From: Actinophytocola algeriensis
Lineage (GTDB): Bacteria > Actinomycetota > Actinomycetes > Mycobacteriales > Pseudonocardiaceae
Direction of reading: 5' to 3'
Assembly (NCBI RefSeq): GCF_014203735.1
Contig: NZ_JACHJQ010000013.1
Location: forward strand, 1 to 64,000
Length of the DNA: 64,000 nt
Both the position numbers and the translations under genes were made by a program. Of this stretch, positions 36,950-45,538 are shown piece after piece (the first letter of the stretch is position 1; every line of letters begins with the position of its first letter). The notes beneath the pieces were generated by a model. It ran no database searches, was not told the origin of the DNA, and worked only from the letters and a program-made list of their open reading frames with translations.

Positions 36950-38014
36950 ATGCACCCCGCTCGTCCACTGGTAACGCTCAAATGCAAGCTCGGCGAACTC
37001 GACAGTCTCTGCCGTCTCCGCTCCACGAGCGACGAGCATGTGACATTGATGATCGAACTGCTCGATTCGGCGAAGCCCGGCGGGAGGCTCCTCCCCGCTC
37101 TTGTCCGCGCAGCGGTGAGCGTCGCGAACTCGCGGCGGACGCTGTGGCTGGACACCACTTGGCTCACCGCCGCGAGCCAGCTCGCCGGACAACCCGGCGG
37201 AGTGTTCGAGTACCTGGACGACATGATCGAGTCCGCGTTGGTGGAAGAACTCGGGCTCATGGCCGACGGCCTCCCCGGCCTCGTACCCGTGATCGCCGGC
37301 GGCGCGCCTGACGACGCACTGCGTCGTGTTCGGTTGCTCGTCGAACACAGGGAGCGCGACCTGGTGATCCGGTTCCGCCGGCCGCTGCCGGCCAGCGAAC
37401 TCGTCAGCAGGATCCGGTCCATCATGCGGTTGACCGGCACGCGGGTCGGACATGTGCACGTGGTGCTGGACGTCGGATTCGTCGAGGAAGTGCGCCAAAC
37501 ACAGGTAGCCGCCGTGGCAGAAGCCGCAGCAGCTGTGCACGACGTGCTCGGTCCAGGCTCTGCCACGCTCCTGGCCGGGTCGATTCCGGCCGCTCGAACC
37601 ACCTACGCGACAACTACGCGGGATCGTCCCGAGGTCTTCATGTGGAGTGAGGTGCGCCGACGCGTTGGCACGATCGGCTACGGCGACTACGGCGTGGCGC
37701 ACCCCGTTCCCAGGTCGGGGGAGAACGCACGGTCCCCTTACCCATACCTTTGCTACACCGTGCCGCGGAGAACGGTGGTATTGCGTAGAAGGATCGAGAA
37801 GGGCGATGTCCCTGCGGAGAGGTTCGCCGACCTCGCCGAGGAACTCGTCGAGCGGGAGGACTTCGCCGGCCCTGACTTTTCGTGGGGCGATCGCGAACTG
37901 GCGCTCTGCCGGCCCAGCGGCGGGCATGCTGCCGGATCCGTGTCCCGATGGGTGTCCATGGCGACGTCTCATCACCTCGCACACGTGTCACGCAGGGTTC
38001 CTGCGGACCTGTGA
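36950..38014 (+). CDS. phage T4 beta-protein-like ("beta family") protein
   Basis: 354-residue protein resembling the Beta_protein family: LVTLKCKLGELDSLCRL at the N-terminus followed by MIELLDS, a central repetitive (beta/alpha) pattern (HVHVVLDVGFV), and the C-terminal HHLAHVSRRV. The family is scattered in bacteria and phages, often in accessory or defence regions; its biochemical role is not established to my knowledge. ATG 36950 has GGGAGGAAGG directly upstream. Sits between MBL-end copies 2 and 3 as single-gene cargo. Confidence 0.65.
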   Translation: MHPARPLVTLKCKLGELDSLCRLRSTSDEHVTLMIELLDSAKPGGRLLPALVRAAVSVANSRRTLWLDTTWLTAASQLAGQPGGVFEYLDDMIESALVEELGLMADGLPGLVPVIAGGAPDDALRRVRLLVEHRERDLVIRFRRPLPASELVSRIRSIMRLTGTRVGHVHVVLDVGFVEEVRQTQVAAVAEAAAAVHDVLGPGSATLLAGSIPAARTTYATTTRDRPEVFMWSEVRRRVGTIGYGDYGVAHPVPRSGENARSPYPYLCYTVPRRTVVLRRRIEKGDVPAERFADLAEELVEREDFAGPDFSWGDRELALCRPSGGHAAGSVSRWVSMATSHHLAHVSRRVPADL

Positions 38015-38051
38015 GCCAGCTGCTACAGACCCGCATCTCTTGACCGTCAGC

Positions 38052-38133
38052 GCGACTCGCTCTTCCCTGGCGGCGTGGGCAGGACGACGTCACCGGAGAA
38101 CTTGACGTCCGCGCTCAACGACGTGCGGTCCCG
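38052..38133 (+). pseudogene. MBL 3'-end repeat, copy 3 (truncated)
   Basis: 82 bp matching the start of the repeat (DSLFPGGVGRTTSPEN...LNDVRSR) with about 7 substitutions; similarity stops abruptly after GTGCGGTCCCG. The residual reading frame happens to be open into the downstream gene. The junction TTGACCGTCAGCGCGACTCG parallels that of copy 2. Confidence 0.75.
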
Positions 38134-38194
38134 GGCGCGCGAGCCGTCCGAAACCTCCAAGACGGGGGCGTGCGCGGCAGCGAGAATCGACGGC

Positions 38195-39076
38195 GTGACT
38201 GTCGATCTCGCTGCTGCCGCTTCCTTCATGGCCACCCACGCCCGGGTGCTCGACCGGCGGCGGTTCGAGTACCTGTTCGGGCAGGGGGACGCGGGCGCCG
38301 TGCTCGCCGCCGTGGACGGGTACCGGAACGCCGACGGCGGGTACGGGTGGGGGCTCGAACCCGATCTGCGTGCGCCCGAGAGCCAGCCCGGTGGGGCGCT
38401 GCACGCGCTCGAGGTCTTCGCCGAGGTCGGCACTGCCGACCGGGCCATCGAAGTGTGCGACTGGCTCGAGCGCGTCTCCCTCCCCGACGGGGGTGTGCCG
38501 TTCGCGGTGCCCGTCGCCGACGCGGCCGGGTGTGCGCCCTTCTGGGTGCAGGCCGACCCGACGTCCTCGTCCCTCCAGAGCACGGCCTTCGTCGCCGGGG
38601 TGGCGCACCGGGTGGCCGCCGCCGACGAGCGGGTTGCCGCGCACCCGTGGCTGCTGGCCGCCACCCGCTACTGCTTCGACGCCATGGCCGCGCTCGAGAC
38701 CGCTCCGCACGCCATCGAACTGCGGTTCGCGGTCGGGTTTATCGACCAGGTGTTCGACACCCATGACGAGGCCCGTCCACTCCTTGACAAACTCAGGAAC
38801 TTCATCCCCGCCGACGGGCTCGTGCCCGTGTCAGGCGGGAAGGACGGGGAGACCATGCGGCCGCTCGACTTCGCGCCACTGCCGGGGCGGGCGGCCCGGC
38901 GGCTGTTCGACGACGACGTGATCGCCGCTGACCTGCGGCGGGTCGCCGACGGGCAGCAGGACGACGGGGGCTGGACCGTGGATTTCGACAGCCATTCGCC
39001 CGCCGCGGCGCTCGAGTGGCGGGGGTACGCGACCGTGGCGGCCATGTCAGTGCTGCGTGCCTACAGCGTGGTTTGA
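38195..39076 (+). CDS. prenyltransferase/terpene-cyclase-fold (alpha-alpha toroid) protein
   Basis: 293-residue protein with two QW-like repeats: GYRNADGGYGWGLEPDLR near residue 45 and QQDDGGWTVDFDSHSPAAALEWRGYAT near the C-terminus, typical of the six-hairpin toroid. No DXDD or known catalytic motif identified, so the reaction is unknown. GTG 38195 is used because the toroid pattern begins with VTVDLAAAASFMATHARVL; the frame stays open upstream into the MBL remnant, which is probably coincidental. Confidence 0.75.
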   Translation: MTVDLAAAASFMATHARVLDRRRFEYLFGQGDAGAVLAAVDGYRNADGGYGWGLEPDLRAPESQPGGALHALEVFAEVGTADRAIEVCDWLERVSLPDGGVPFAVPVADAAGCAPFWVQADPTSSSLQSTAFVAGVAHRVAAADERVAAHPWLLAATRYCFDAMAALETAPHAIELRFAVGFIDQVFDTHDEARPLLDKLRNFIPADGLVPVSGGKDGETMRPLDFAPLPGRAARRLFDDDVIAADLRRVADGQQDDGGWTVDFDSHSPAAALEWRGYATVAAMSVLRAYSVV

Positions 39077-39227
39077 GCGAGTCGTGTAGCGTTACCGTTG
39101 TCGTTGGTTTTGTGTTCGTGTCATTGCGCGCTCGCGAAACATGTCGCGGGCGTTCGCACCTCCTCGGGTGGTCGACCTTCCGCCGCAGACATCGGCGTAC
39201 GTATCACCACAAAGTTGAGGAAGAAAT

Positions 39228-39431
39228 ATGGCACAGGGCACCGTGAAGTGGTTCAACTCCGAGAAGGGCTTCGGCTTCATCGCGCCGGACGACGGCAGCG
39301 CCGACGTCTTCGTGCACTACTCGGAGATCCAGGGCGGCGGCTTCAAGTCGCTCGACGAGAACCAGCGTGTGCAGTTCGAGGTGGGTCAGGGCCAGAAGGG
39401 CCCGCAGGCCACCGGCGTCACCGTCATCTGA
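39228..39431 (+). CDS. cspA: cold shock protein (CspA family)
   Basis: 67-residue single-stranded nucleic acid-binding OB fold. [20 protein letters not shown] contains RNP1 (KGFGFI) and DVFVHYSEI contains RNP2. ATG 39228 follows GAGGAAG by 4-5 nt. The 150-nt untranslated stretch upstream is compatible with a long cold-shock leader. Strong palindromic terminator downstream. Confidence 0.98.
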   Translation: MAQGTVKWFNSEKGFGFIAPDDGSADVFVHYSEIQGGGFKSLDENQRVQFEVGQGQKGPQATGVTVI

Positions 39432-39445
39432 CGTAGCTAAGCGCA

Positions 39446-39487
39446 GCGGCCGGCAAGTTCACTCGATCGAGTGAACTTGCCGGCCGC
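39446..39487. terminator. 42-bp perfect palindrome after cspA
   Basis: GCGGCCGGCAAGTTCACTCG followed by A/T and the exact complement gives a 21-bp stem without loop, then ACTGCTTTT. Strong terminator candidate for cspA, 15 nt after its stop. Confidence 0.85.
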
Positions 39488-39596
39488 ACTGCTTTTGCCA
39501 CCTCCCGGTGCTTCGGGAGGAGTAACCGGTCGCGGCCATTCTGCGTCAGATCCTGTTCGGGCGTAACAGCTTCCGCGTCCCGGCGACAGACCTGGC

Positions 39597-40076
39597 ATGG
39601 GTTTTGCCGACCGGTTGCGGAAGCACCTCGTCTCGGGCACGCGCGTACCGGGAATCCCCGACACCTCCCCGTCCGCGGCGCGGCCGCTTTGGATGCGCGA
39701 CGGGATGCGGGCGACCGAGATCTCCGGCGCCGACGACCTGCACGTCGTGGGTCTGCCCGGCCACCAGGACGTGCTGTGGTCGATCGTCGGCCGCGACGCG
39801 CCCGCGCCGGTGCGCCAGGACATCCACGGGCTGCTGGTCGCCGAGCACGGCAACCCGTTCGACCGGAACTCGGTGGCCGTGTGGGTCGGCGGGCATCGCG
39901 TCGGCAAACTCCCCGAGACCGAGGCGGGCAAGCTGCGGCCCGGACTCATCCGCCTGCAACGGGAGCACCGCAGGGCCGTCGCACTGCCCGGGCACGTCGG
40001 CGGGGACCACGCAGGCGGCCTCGGTGTGGTCCTGAGCTACGACGCCGGCGCGTTCGGTGTCCCTCAGCGAACGTAG
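39597..40076 (+). CDS. HIRAN-like domain protein
   Basis: 159-residue protein whose residues 47-150 follow the HIRAN pattern: DLHVVGLPGHQDVL, then LLVAEHGNPFDRNSVAVWVGGHRVGKLPETEAG. HIRAN domains bind DNA ends or stalled-fork structures in helicases and occur as stand-alone modules in bacteria. No partner domain here. ATG 39597 without a clear ribosome site. Role unknown, possibly DNA repair. Confidence 0.65.
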   Translation: MGFADRLRKHLVSGTRVPGIPDTSPSAARPLWMRDGMRATEISGADDLHVVGLPGHQDVLWSIVGRDAPAPVRQDIHGLLVAEHGNPFDRNSVAVWVGGHRVGKLPETEAGKLRPGLIRLQREHRRAVALPGHVGGDHAGGLGVVLSYDAGAFGVPQRT

Positions 40077-40410
40077 GCCGGTCAACGGACGTAGTAGTCG
40101 CCATCGTGTCGTCGTAGCGGCCGGTCGGCCTGCAGCAGCGACGAAACCGCCGCCCCGAGCCGCACGGGCACGGGTCGTTGACTGCCTCCTCGGCATGGCC
40201 TCAGTCCGATGTGCCGCCAACGCTAGCGGGGCTGTCACCCGAAATTCGGTTGGTGCGCGGCCGGGCGCGTGGCAGACTGACCCGCGAACCCGAAAGACCG
40301 AGCCAGGGGAACGCCTCATGCCTGACGCCCTCGATGGGCGTCGCCTGTAGTGCCGGTGGCGCCACGTCCGCTGTCAGTTTCCCCATGCTCGTTGAAAGGT
40401 TCACCCCACC
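40077..40410. other. 334-bp intergenic region
   Basis: No supported gene. A weak plus-strand promoter can be proposed (TTGGTG at about 40249, 17-bp spacer, CAGACT). A 7-bp hairpin GACGCCC/GGGCGTC (40324-40342) lies in the leader of the acetyltransferase gene. No known riboswitch recognised. Confidence 0.5.
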
Positions 40411-41172
40411 TTGTCTTCTTTGCAGTCACACATGCGTCGTGCCGCCGCGGCCGGGCGCATGGTCGAACAGATCGGTCCGTTCCTCGCCACCTTCTCCCGG
40501 CAGTCGGACAACCCGTTCCTCAACTACGCCATCCCCGACGACGGCGCGCGACCGTCGCGGTCCGGTGTGGACGACCTGACGAACGCCTACGCGCGGCGGG
40601 AACTGTTGCCACGCGTGGAGTTCATGGCCGAGACCGCACCGGACGCCGAAGGGGCGCTGCTCGCGGCGGGCTGGTCGGTGGAGCGGCGGATCCCCGTCAT
40701 GCTGTGCCCGCCGGCGTCCGCGTTGACGATTCCGGCACCGGCAGGCATCGAGCTGGTCGTGCCCGGCACCGACGAGGAGATCCACGCCATGCTCGTCGTG
40801 CAGTTCGAGGCGTTCGGCCAGTCACCTGACGTGCCGGACAGCCAGGTCGAGAAGACCCGTGAACAGCTGCTCGCCGGCGGGTTCGCCGTGCTGGCAAGGG
40901 ATGCGGCGACCGGCGAGCCCGCCGGTGGCGGCGTCGCGGAGGCGATCGTCGACGCGACGACCGAGGTCGCGGGCATCGCGGTGCCGGTCTCGTACCGCAA
41001 GCGCGGGATCGGCGCGGCACTGACCGCGTTCCTGACCGCGGCCGTGCACGACGCGGGTGCGCGGACGGTGTTCCTCACTCCCGCCGGGGTGCCGGAGCAG
41101 CGGATGTACGCCCGCGCCGGCTACACGCCCACGGGCGACATGCTGCACCTGTCACTGGCTGAGCTCGCGTAG
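40411..41172 (+). CDS. GNAT-family N-acetyltransferase
   Basis: 253-residue acetyl-CoA-dependent transferase. The C-terminal half has the GNAT core: GIAVPVSYRKRGIGAALTAFLTAAV with the R/QxxGxG/A pyrophosphate loop, then GARTVFLTPAGVPEQRMYARAGYTPTG. Substrate unknown. TTG 40411 has AAAGG about 11 nt upstream; ATG 40432 is an alternative without a ribosome site. The 3' end overlaps the convergent phosphotransferase by 21 bp. Confidence 0.88.
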   Translation: MSSLQSHMRRAAAAGRMVEQIGPFLATFSRQSDNPFLNYAIPDDGARPSRSGVDDLTNAYARRELLPRVEFMAETAPDAEGALLAAGWSVERRIPVMLCPPASALTIPAPAGIELVVPGTDEEIHAMLVVQFEAFGQSPDVPDSQVEKTREQLLAGGFAVLARDAATGEPAGGGVAEAIVDATTEVAGIAVPVSYRKRGIGAALTAFLTAAVHDAGARTVFLTPAGVPEQRMYARAGYTPTGDMLHLSLAELA

Positions 41173-42060
41173 CCACGACACCACGACGTCCGCCTGGGCC
41201 CGCTGGAACTCACGGAGTGCCGGCAGCCCGGGCGGCGCCGGGAGCCGGGCGCCGTCGGCGAAGAACCCGCCGAGCCCGGCGAGCACGCCGACGGCGTCGT
41301 CGTGGTCCGCGTCGAGCACGGTCAGGTCCGCGTGACCGCCGAACAGCCGGATGTTGATCAGCAGCAGGAGTGTGTCGAGCCACGCCGGGCCACGGCAGCC
41401 GTGTGGCCAGTCGATGACGGTGACCGTGCCGGCGTCGCTGATCAGGAGGTTGTCGGCGCGGACGTCGCAGTGCGCGAGCGTGTCCCCGGCGAGCGCGTCG
41501 AGGCCGTGCTCGGCGTGGCGGCACAGGTCGTCGAGGTGCTCGGCGACCCACGGGTCCAGGCGCGCGGGCGGGTCGTCGCGGAGGCGGTGCCAGCCGGTGA
41601 AGTCGGGTTCGAGGACGTCGCGGGCGGAGCGGACCTCGATCGGGCACGGGGTGAGCGCGCGGGCGAGGTCGGCGAGCGCGGTGCGCGCGGCGGCCACGTC
41701 GCCGGGGTCGTCCCAGGAGGGGTGCCGCCCGTCGACGTCGGTGAGCACGAGCGCGATCCAGTCGCCGTCGTCGTACGTACCGAGGAGTTTCGGTGTGGGC
41801 GCACCGGGCGGCAGAGCGGCGGTGATGGCCGCCTCCTGGCGGTGCATCCAGGGACTGTGCTCGTTCAGCGCCGCGTTGACTGCCTTGACGAACGCCCGCC
41901 CGCCGTCGGCGGTGCGCACCCGGTCCGCGGTACCGGGCGAGAACCCACCGGACTGCGACACGGCCTCGACGACCCTCCCATCGAGGATCTCCTCGACCGC
42001 GTGCCGCACCGAACCGGGCAGGTCATCCCACCCGATCCGCGTCCCGGAAGCCACCACCAT
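41152..42060 (-). CDS. APH-family phosphotransferase
   Basis: 302-residue aminoglycoside phosphotransferase/kinase-like enzyme. AHCDVRADNLLI is the catalytic loop (Asp and Asn) and VIDWPHGCRGPAW the metal-binding DxD-like segment. Chromosomal actinobacterial members act on diverse small molecules, so resistance cannot be inferred. ATG 42060. Upstream 42061-42308 holds no supported gene. Confidence 0.87.
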   Translation of the reverse strand: MVVASGTRIGWDDLPGSVRHAVEEILDGRVVEAVSQSGGFSPGTADRVRTADGGRAFVKAVNAALNEHSPWMHRQEAAITAALPPGAPTPKLLGTYDDGDWIALVLTDVDGRHPSWDDPGDVAAARTALADLARALTPCPIEVRSARDVLEPDFTGWHRLRDDPPARLDPWVAEHLDDLCRHAEHGLDALAGDTLAHCDVRADNLLISDAGTVTVIDWPHGCRGPAWLDTLLLLINIRLFGGHADLTVLDADHDDAVGVLAGLGGFFADGARLPAPPGLPALREFQRAQADVVVSWLRELSQ

Positions 42061-42308
42061 GCCACCGATGGTGACCGATCACCACGACGGGCCGCATCCC
42101 GATTACCCGAGCGGGGCGACGATCGCGGGCATCCACCGACGGCATCGTGGGACCGTGCAGCCGCGTCTCGATCGGGCAGCCCTTGTTGTCCGGCAGGTCG
42201 TCGACGATCGCGTCGTCCATGTTGTTGCACAGCTCCTGGAAACGGCGGTGCTGTGCGCCGCGACCATTTCGTCCATGGTTGAACAGATAGTTCACGACGG
42301 CATGATCA

Positions 42309-43004
42309 CTACCGCCAGATCGCCACGTCGCGGTCGCCGATCCGCTCAGGCGGGGAAGGCAGCGGAATCGCGTCTCCAGTGAGGAAGCGACGAGCCGTCC
42401 ACGCGGCGACGGCCGCGTCGAGGACGTCGTCGACGCCCACGTCGACGCCCCTGAGGCCGAGGGCTCCGCTCGGCAGGATGTCCGCCACGGCGAGCAGAGC
42501 TCGACGGCGTTCTGCGCCCGCCCAAGTCTTCTTGCGTTCGTCGAGGGGGCCGCCGGCCAATTCGGCGAAACTCGTTTCCGGATGGACTTCGATCACCGGA
42601 CACGGCGCCGATGGCAGCCAGCGGTCCACCTGGAGGATCTTCTCGCACAGGCCGAACGCCTGCCGCGAGATGCCGCTGCCGGTGATCCGCTGGTTGATCG
42701 CGTTCGCGGTCTCGTGGTCCGGCGCCGCCACGGCGGCGCGGACCGGAGTCATGAACAAAGAGGAGCGCCGATGGCGCAGGAATTCGCGGGTGTGCAGGTC
42801 GGCCTGCCGGTGGTCCGTCTCGGCGAGGCCGATCGGGATGTCGATGGCGATGACCGATACCTCGTCGACGAACTCGATGAGATCGCTGATGTTCTCGGCG
42901 ACATGAGCCGTCATCGTCTCGCCGAGGCGGATTCCGATCCAGCCGGACTTGCACGCGTCCACGCCCAGGACCGGGTTGGTTAGGCTCCTGCTCGTGTCGA
43001 ACAC
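42309..43004 (-). CDS. DUF429 family protein
   Basis: 231-residue RNase H-fold protein predicted to be a nuclease. [14 protein letters not shown] (residues 12-25) with its Asp, IAIDIPIGL and [14 protein letters not shown] are the DUF429 landmarks. Start uncertain: GTG 43004 is 7 nt after a -10-like GTATAT (43017-43012), giving a leaderless transcript; the remaining starts (CTG near 42974) lack support. With GTG 43004 the coding region overlaps the divergent rnhA by 11 bp at their 5' ends. Confidence 0.8.
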   Translation of the reverse strand: MFDTSRSLTNPVLGVDACKSGWIGIRLGETMTAHVAENISDLIEFVDEVSVIAIDIPIGLAETDHRQADLHTREFLRHRRSSLFMTPVRAAVAAPDHETANAINQRITGSGISRQAFGLCEKILQVDRWLPSAPCPVIEVHPETSFAELAGGPLDERKKTWAGAERRRALLAVADILPSGALGLRGVDVGVDDVLDAAVAAWTARRFLTGDAIPLPSPPERIGDRDVAIWR

Positions 43005-43440
43005 CGTGGAGATATACACCGACGGCGCGTGCAGTGGGAACCCCGGACCGGGTGGGTGGGGTGCCGTGCTCAAGTACGGCAAGCACGAGAAGGAGCTCTA
43101 CGGGGCCGAGCCGGCCGTCACCACCAACAACCGCATGGAGTTGATGGCGCCGATCGTCGCGCTCGAGAGTCTGACGCGGCCGTCGGTCGTCGCCATGTAC
43201 ACCGACTCCACGTATGTGCGGAACGGGATCATGCAGTGGCTGCCAAGGTGGAAGAGCAACGGGTGGCAGACCTCCGCCAAGCAGCCGGTGAAGAACGCGG
43301 ACCTCTGGCGGCGGCTCGACGAGGCCGTGAAACCCCATGAGGTGCAGTGGTTCTGGGTGAAGGGGCACGCCGGGCACCCCGAGAACGAGCGGGCCGACCA
43401 GCTCGCCGTGAAGGGGTCGCAGGAGGCCGCCGGCCGCTAA
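42994..43440 (+). CDS. rnhA: ribonuclease HI
   Basis: 148-residue enzyme that cleaves RNA in RNA-DNA hybrids. Catalytic residues Asp10 ([15 protein letters not shown]), Glu49 (NNRMELMA), Asp71 (YTDSTYV) and Asp135 (NERADQLA), with His125 in [13 protein letters not shown] 42994 follows TAGGCT (42981-42986) by 7 nt, so probably leaderless; GTG 43006 is the only later option. Its promoter lies within the 5' part of DUF429. Confidence 0.95.
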   Translation: MSNTVEIYTDGACSGNPGPGGWGAVLKYGKHEKELYGAEPAVTTNNRMELMAPIVALESLTRPSVVAMYTDSTYVRNGIMQWLPRWKSNGWQTSAKQPVKNADLWRRLDEAVKPHEVQWFWVKGHAGHPENERADQLAVKGSQEAAGR

Positions 43441-43482
43441 ATCGGCGGCGCACCAACGCGAACGCATGCCACCATCCTCGGC

Positions 43483-44268
43483 ATGAACCACACCGAGCAC
43501 GGGAACCGGGACGTCGCGGTGCGCGGCGAGATCCTGCGTACCGTCGTGGGCTCCGGTGTGCACGGGATCGCGATCGCCGGCACCGACGACCACGACGAGA
43601 TGGGTGTCTACATCGAACCGCCCGCCAACGTCGTCGGCACGGACGGGGCCGCGCAGCACTTCGTCTTCCGCACGCAGCCGGAAGGCGCGCGCTCCGGGCC
43701 GGGTGACACCGACCTGGTGAGCTACTCGCTGCACAAGTACCTGCGACTCGCGACCAAGGGCAACCCGACGGCGCTGCTTCCCTTGTACGCGCCGGAGGAC
43801 ACCGTCCTCACGGTCACGCCGCTGGGCGAGGAGCTGCGGGCGCTCGCACCGAAGTTCCTGTCCCGGGCCGCGGTGCACCGGTTCCTCGGCTACCTCGCCG
43901 CGCAGCGGGATCGGCTGCTCGGCCGGGGCAGCCGGGGGAACGTGCCGAGCAGGCCCGAACTGGTGGCGAAGTACGGCTACGACGTGAAGTACGCGTCGCA
44001 CGCCCTGCGCCTGGCCTACCAGGGGCTCGAGGTCGCCAGGGACGCGCGGCTCACGCTGCCCATGCCCGACGCCGAGCGCGAGCGGGTGCTGCGGGTCAAA
44101 CGGGGTGACGTGCGCGATCTCGACGACGTGCTCACCGAGATCGCGGCCGTCCAGGCCCGGGTGGAGGACCTCCTCGACACCGGGAAGACGCCGCTGCCCG
44201 ACGAGCCGGACCGCCGGGCGATCTCCGAGTGGTCCGTCAGCGCTCACCGGCGGCACTGGGGCTGGTGA
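43483..44268 (+). CDS. nucleotidyltransferase-fold protein (COG3541-like)
   Basis: 261-residue protein of the minimal nucleotidyltransferase superfamily. GSGVHGIAIAGTDDHDEMGVYIEPP carries the GS-x-D-x-D-like active-site pattern, then YSLHKYLRLATKGNPTALLPLYAPED and YDVKYASHALRLAYQGLEV, as in RlaP/COG3541 proteins. Substrate unknown. Preceded by rnhA (42-nt gap); the 3' end overlaps the convergent aminotransferase by 32 bp. Confidence 0.85.
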   Translation: MNHTEHGNRDVAVRGEILRTVVGSGVHGIAIAGTDDHDEMGVYIEPPANVVGTDGAAQHFVFRTQPEGARSGPGDTDLVSYSLHKYLRLATKGNPTALLPLYAPEDTVLTVTPLGEELRALAPKFLSRAAVHRFLGYLAAQRDRLLGRGSRGNVPSRPELVAKYGYDVKYASHALRLAYQGLEVARDARLTLPMPDAERERVLRVKRGDVRDLDDVLTEIAAVQARVEDLLDTGKTPLPDEPDRRAISEWSVSAHRRHWGW

Positions 44269-45421
44269 GCGCGGCCGCCAGCCTGCGCATGCCCTCGGCG
44301 ATGTCCTCCGGCGGGTTCGTGGTGAACGACAGGCGCATCGTGGCGGTGTCGGGGTTGGTCGCGAAGAACGGGGCGCCCGGCACGAACGCCACGTCGTGCG
44401 CCAGTGCCTGCTTGAGCACCTCGGTGGTGTCGACAGCGCCGTCCACACCGGGCAGGCGCACCCACACGAACATGCCGCCGTCCGGGTCCGTCCACTCGGA
44501 GCCCGCCGGGACCGTGTCCGGGAGCGCCGCGATCATCGTGTCGCGGCGTTCCCGGTAGGCGGCGCACAGGCCGGCCACGTGCGCGTCCATGTCGACGCTC
44601 ATCAGGTACCCGGCCGCCGCGGCCTGGTCGATCGTGCTCGTGTGCAGGTCGGCGGCCTGCTTGGCGATCACCGCGGCGGACATCAGCGACCGCGGCGCCC
44701 GCAGCCAGCCCAGCCGCAGACCGGGTGCGCCGATCTTCGACAGGCTGCCGAGGTACAGCACCCGGTCACCGTAGGACGCCAGCTGCGGCACCTGCTCGCC
44801 CCGGTACCGCAGCTCGCCGTACGGGTCGTCCTCCACCACCCACACGTCGTGCCGCTCCGCCAGTGCGGCGATCTCCTGCCTGCGCGCGGCGGGCAGCGTG
44901 CGGCCACTCGGGTTCGCGAACGTCGGCACCAGGTACACCAGCGTGGGCTTGTCCCGTTCCAGGACCTCCGCCAGCGCCGCCGGGACCATGCCGTGCTCGT
45001 CGCTCACCACCGGCACGACCCGCGCCCCTGCCAGCTGGAAGCACTGGAGCGCCGCGAGGTAGGTGGGCTCCTCGACCGCGACCACGTCACCCGGCTCGAC
45101 CAGGGTGGTGGTCACCAGCGTCAGCGCCTGCTGTGAACCGGTCGTGACGAGCAGGTCGCCCTCGGTCGTCGGCAGGCCGCGACGGGTCATCCGCGCCGCG
45201 ATCACCTCGCGCAGCGCGGGATCGCCCTCGGTCGTCGCGTACTGCAGGTTGCGCCGGTCGTCCAGGGCCTTGGCGAACGCGTCCCGCCAACCGTCCACAT
45301 CGAACAGTTCCGGCGCGGGCAGGCCGCCCGCGAAGGAGATCACCTCGGGACGCCGCGTCAGCGCGAGCAGGTCACGGACGGGAGAACTCTTCACACCCTG
45401 GAGTCGGCTGGCCGGAGACAT
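44237..45421 (-). CDS. PLP-dependent aminotransferase (class I/II, LysN-like)
   Basis: 394-residue enzyme resembling 2-aminoadipate and branched-chain aminotransferases of the MocR/LysN lineage, but without an N-terminal GntR domain. ISFAGGLPAPELFD, YLVPTFANPSGRTLP, VVEDDPYGELRYRG and LGSLSKIGAPGLRLGW (Schiff-base Lys) are its landmarks. ATG 45421; divergent from the FKBP gene, 117 bp. Confidence 0.9.
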   Translation of the reverse strand: MSPASRLQGVKSSPVRDLLALTRRPEVISFAGGLPAPELFDVDGWRDAFAKALDDRRNLQYATTEGDPALREVIAARMTRRGLPTTEGDLLVTTGSQQALTLVTTTLVEPGDVVAVEEPTYLAALQCFQLAGARVVPVVSDEHGMVPAALAEVLERDKPTLVYLVPTFANPSGRTLPAARRQEIAALAERHDVWVVEDDPYGELRYRGEQVPQLASYGDRVLYLGSLSKIGAPGLRLGWLRAPRSLMSAAVIAKQAADLHTSTIDQAAAAGYLMSVDMDAHVAGLCAAYRERRDTMIAALPDTVPAGSEWTDPDGGMFVWVRLPGVDGAVDTTEVLKQALAHDVAFVPGAPFFATNPDTATMRLSFTTNPPEDIAEGMRRLAAALTSPSAAGER

Positions 45422-45538
45422 GCCGCGATGTTAACGAACGCTCACGTGCGGGTGCCAGTACCAGCCCACAGGGCGGGACGCCGAGGTGGCTGGTTGGATG
45501 GACCGGTACGCCAGAAGCCCAACCAAGGAGGAACACGC

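Larger units (their letters stand above)
35553..38133 (+). mobile_element. putative accessory islet at the MBL 3' end
   Basis: Segment between the intact MBL gene and the third, truncated MBL-end copy. It contains two cargo units, each ending in a copy of the MBL 3' end: a toxin-antitoxin pair plus copy 2, and a T4 beta-like gene plus copy 3. No integrase, transposase or terminal inverted repeat is visible, so movement by homologous recombination at the repeats is an inference. Confidence 0.4.

Noticed and set aside
38052-39076. In-frame fusion of the MBL remnant with the toroid-fold gene
   Set aside because: The junction sequence (REPSETSKTGACAAARIDG) is low complexity, there is no start in the remnant with a ribosome site, and the toroid pattern begins at GTG 38195.
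40249-40410. Riboswitch before the GNAT gene
   Set aside because: Only a simple 7-bp hairpin is present; no known aptamer core was recognised.
42061-42308. Small minus-strand open frame (MNYLFNHGRNGRG...) upstream of APH
   Set aside because: It overlaps the APH start, has no ribosome site and no recognisable domain.
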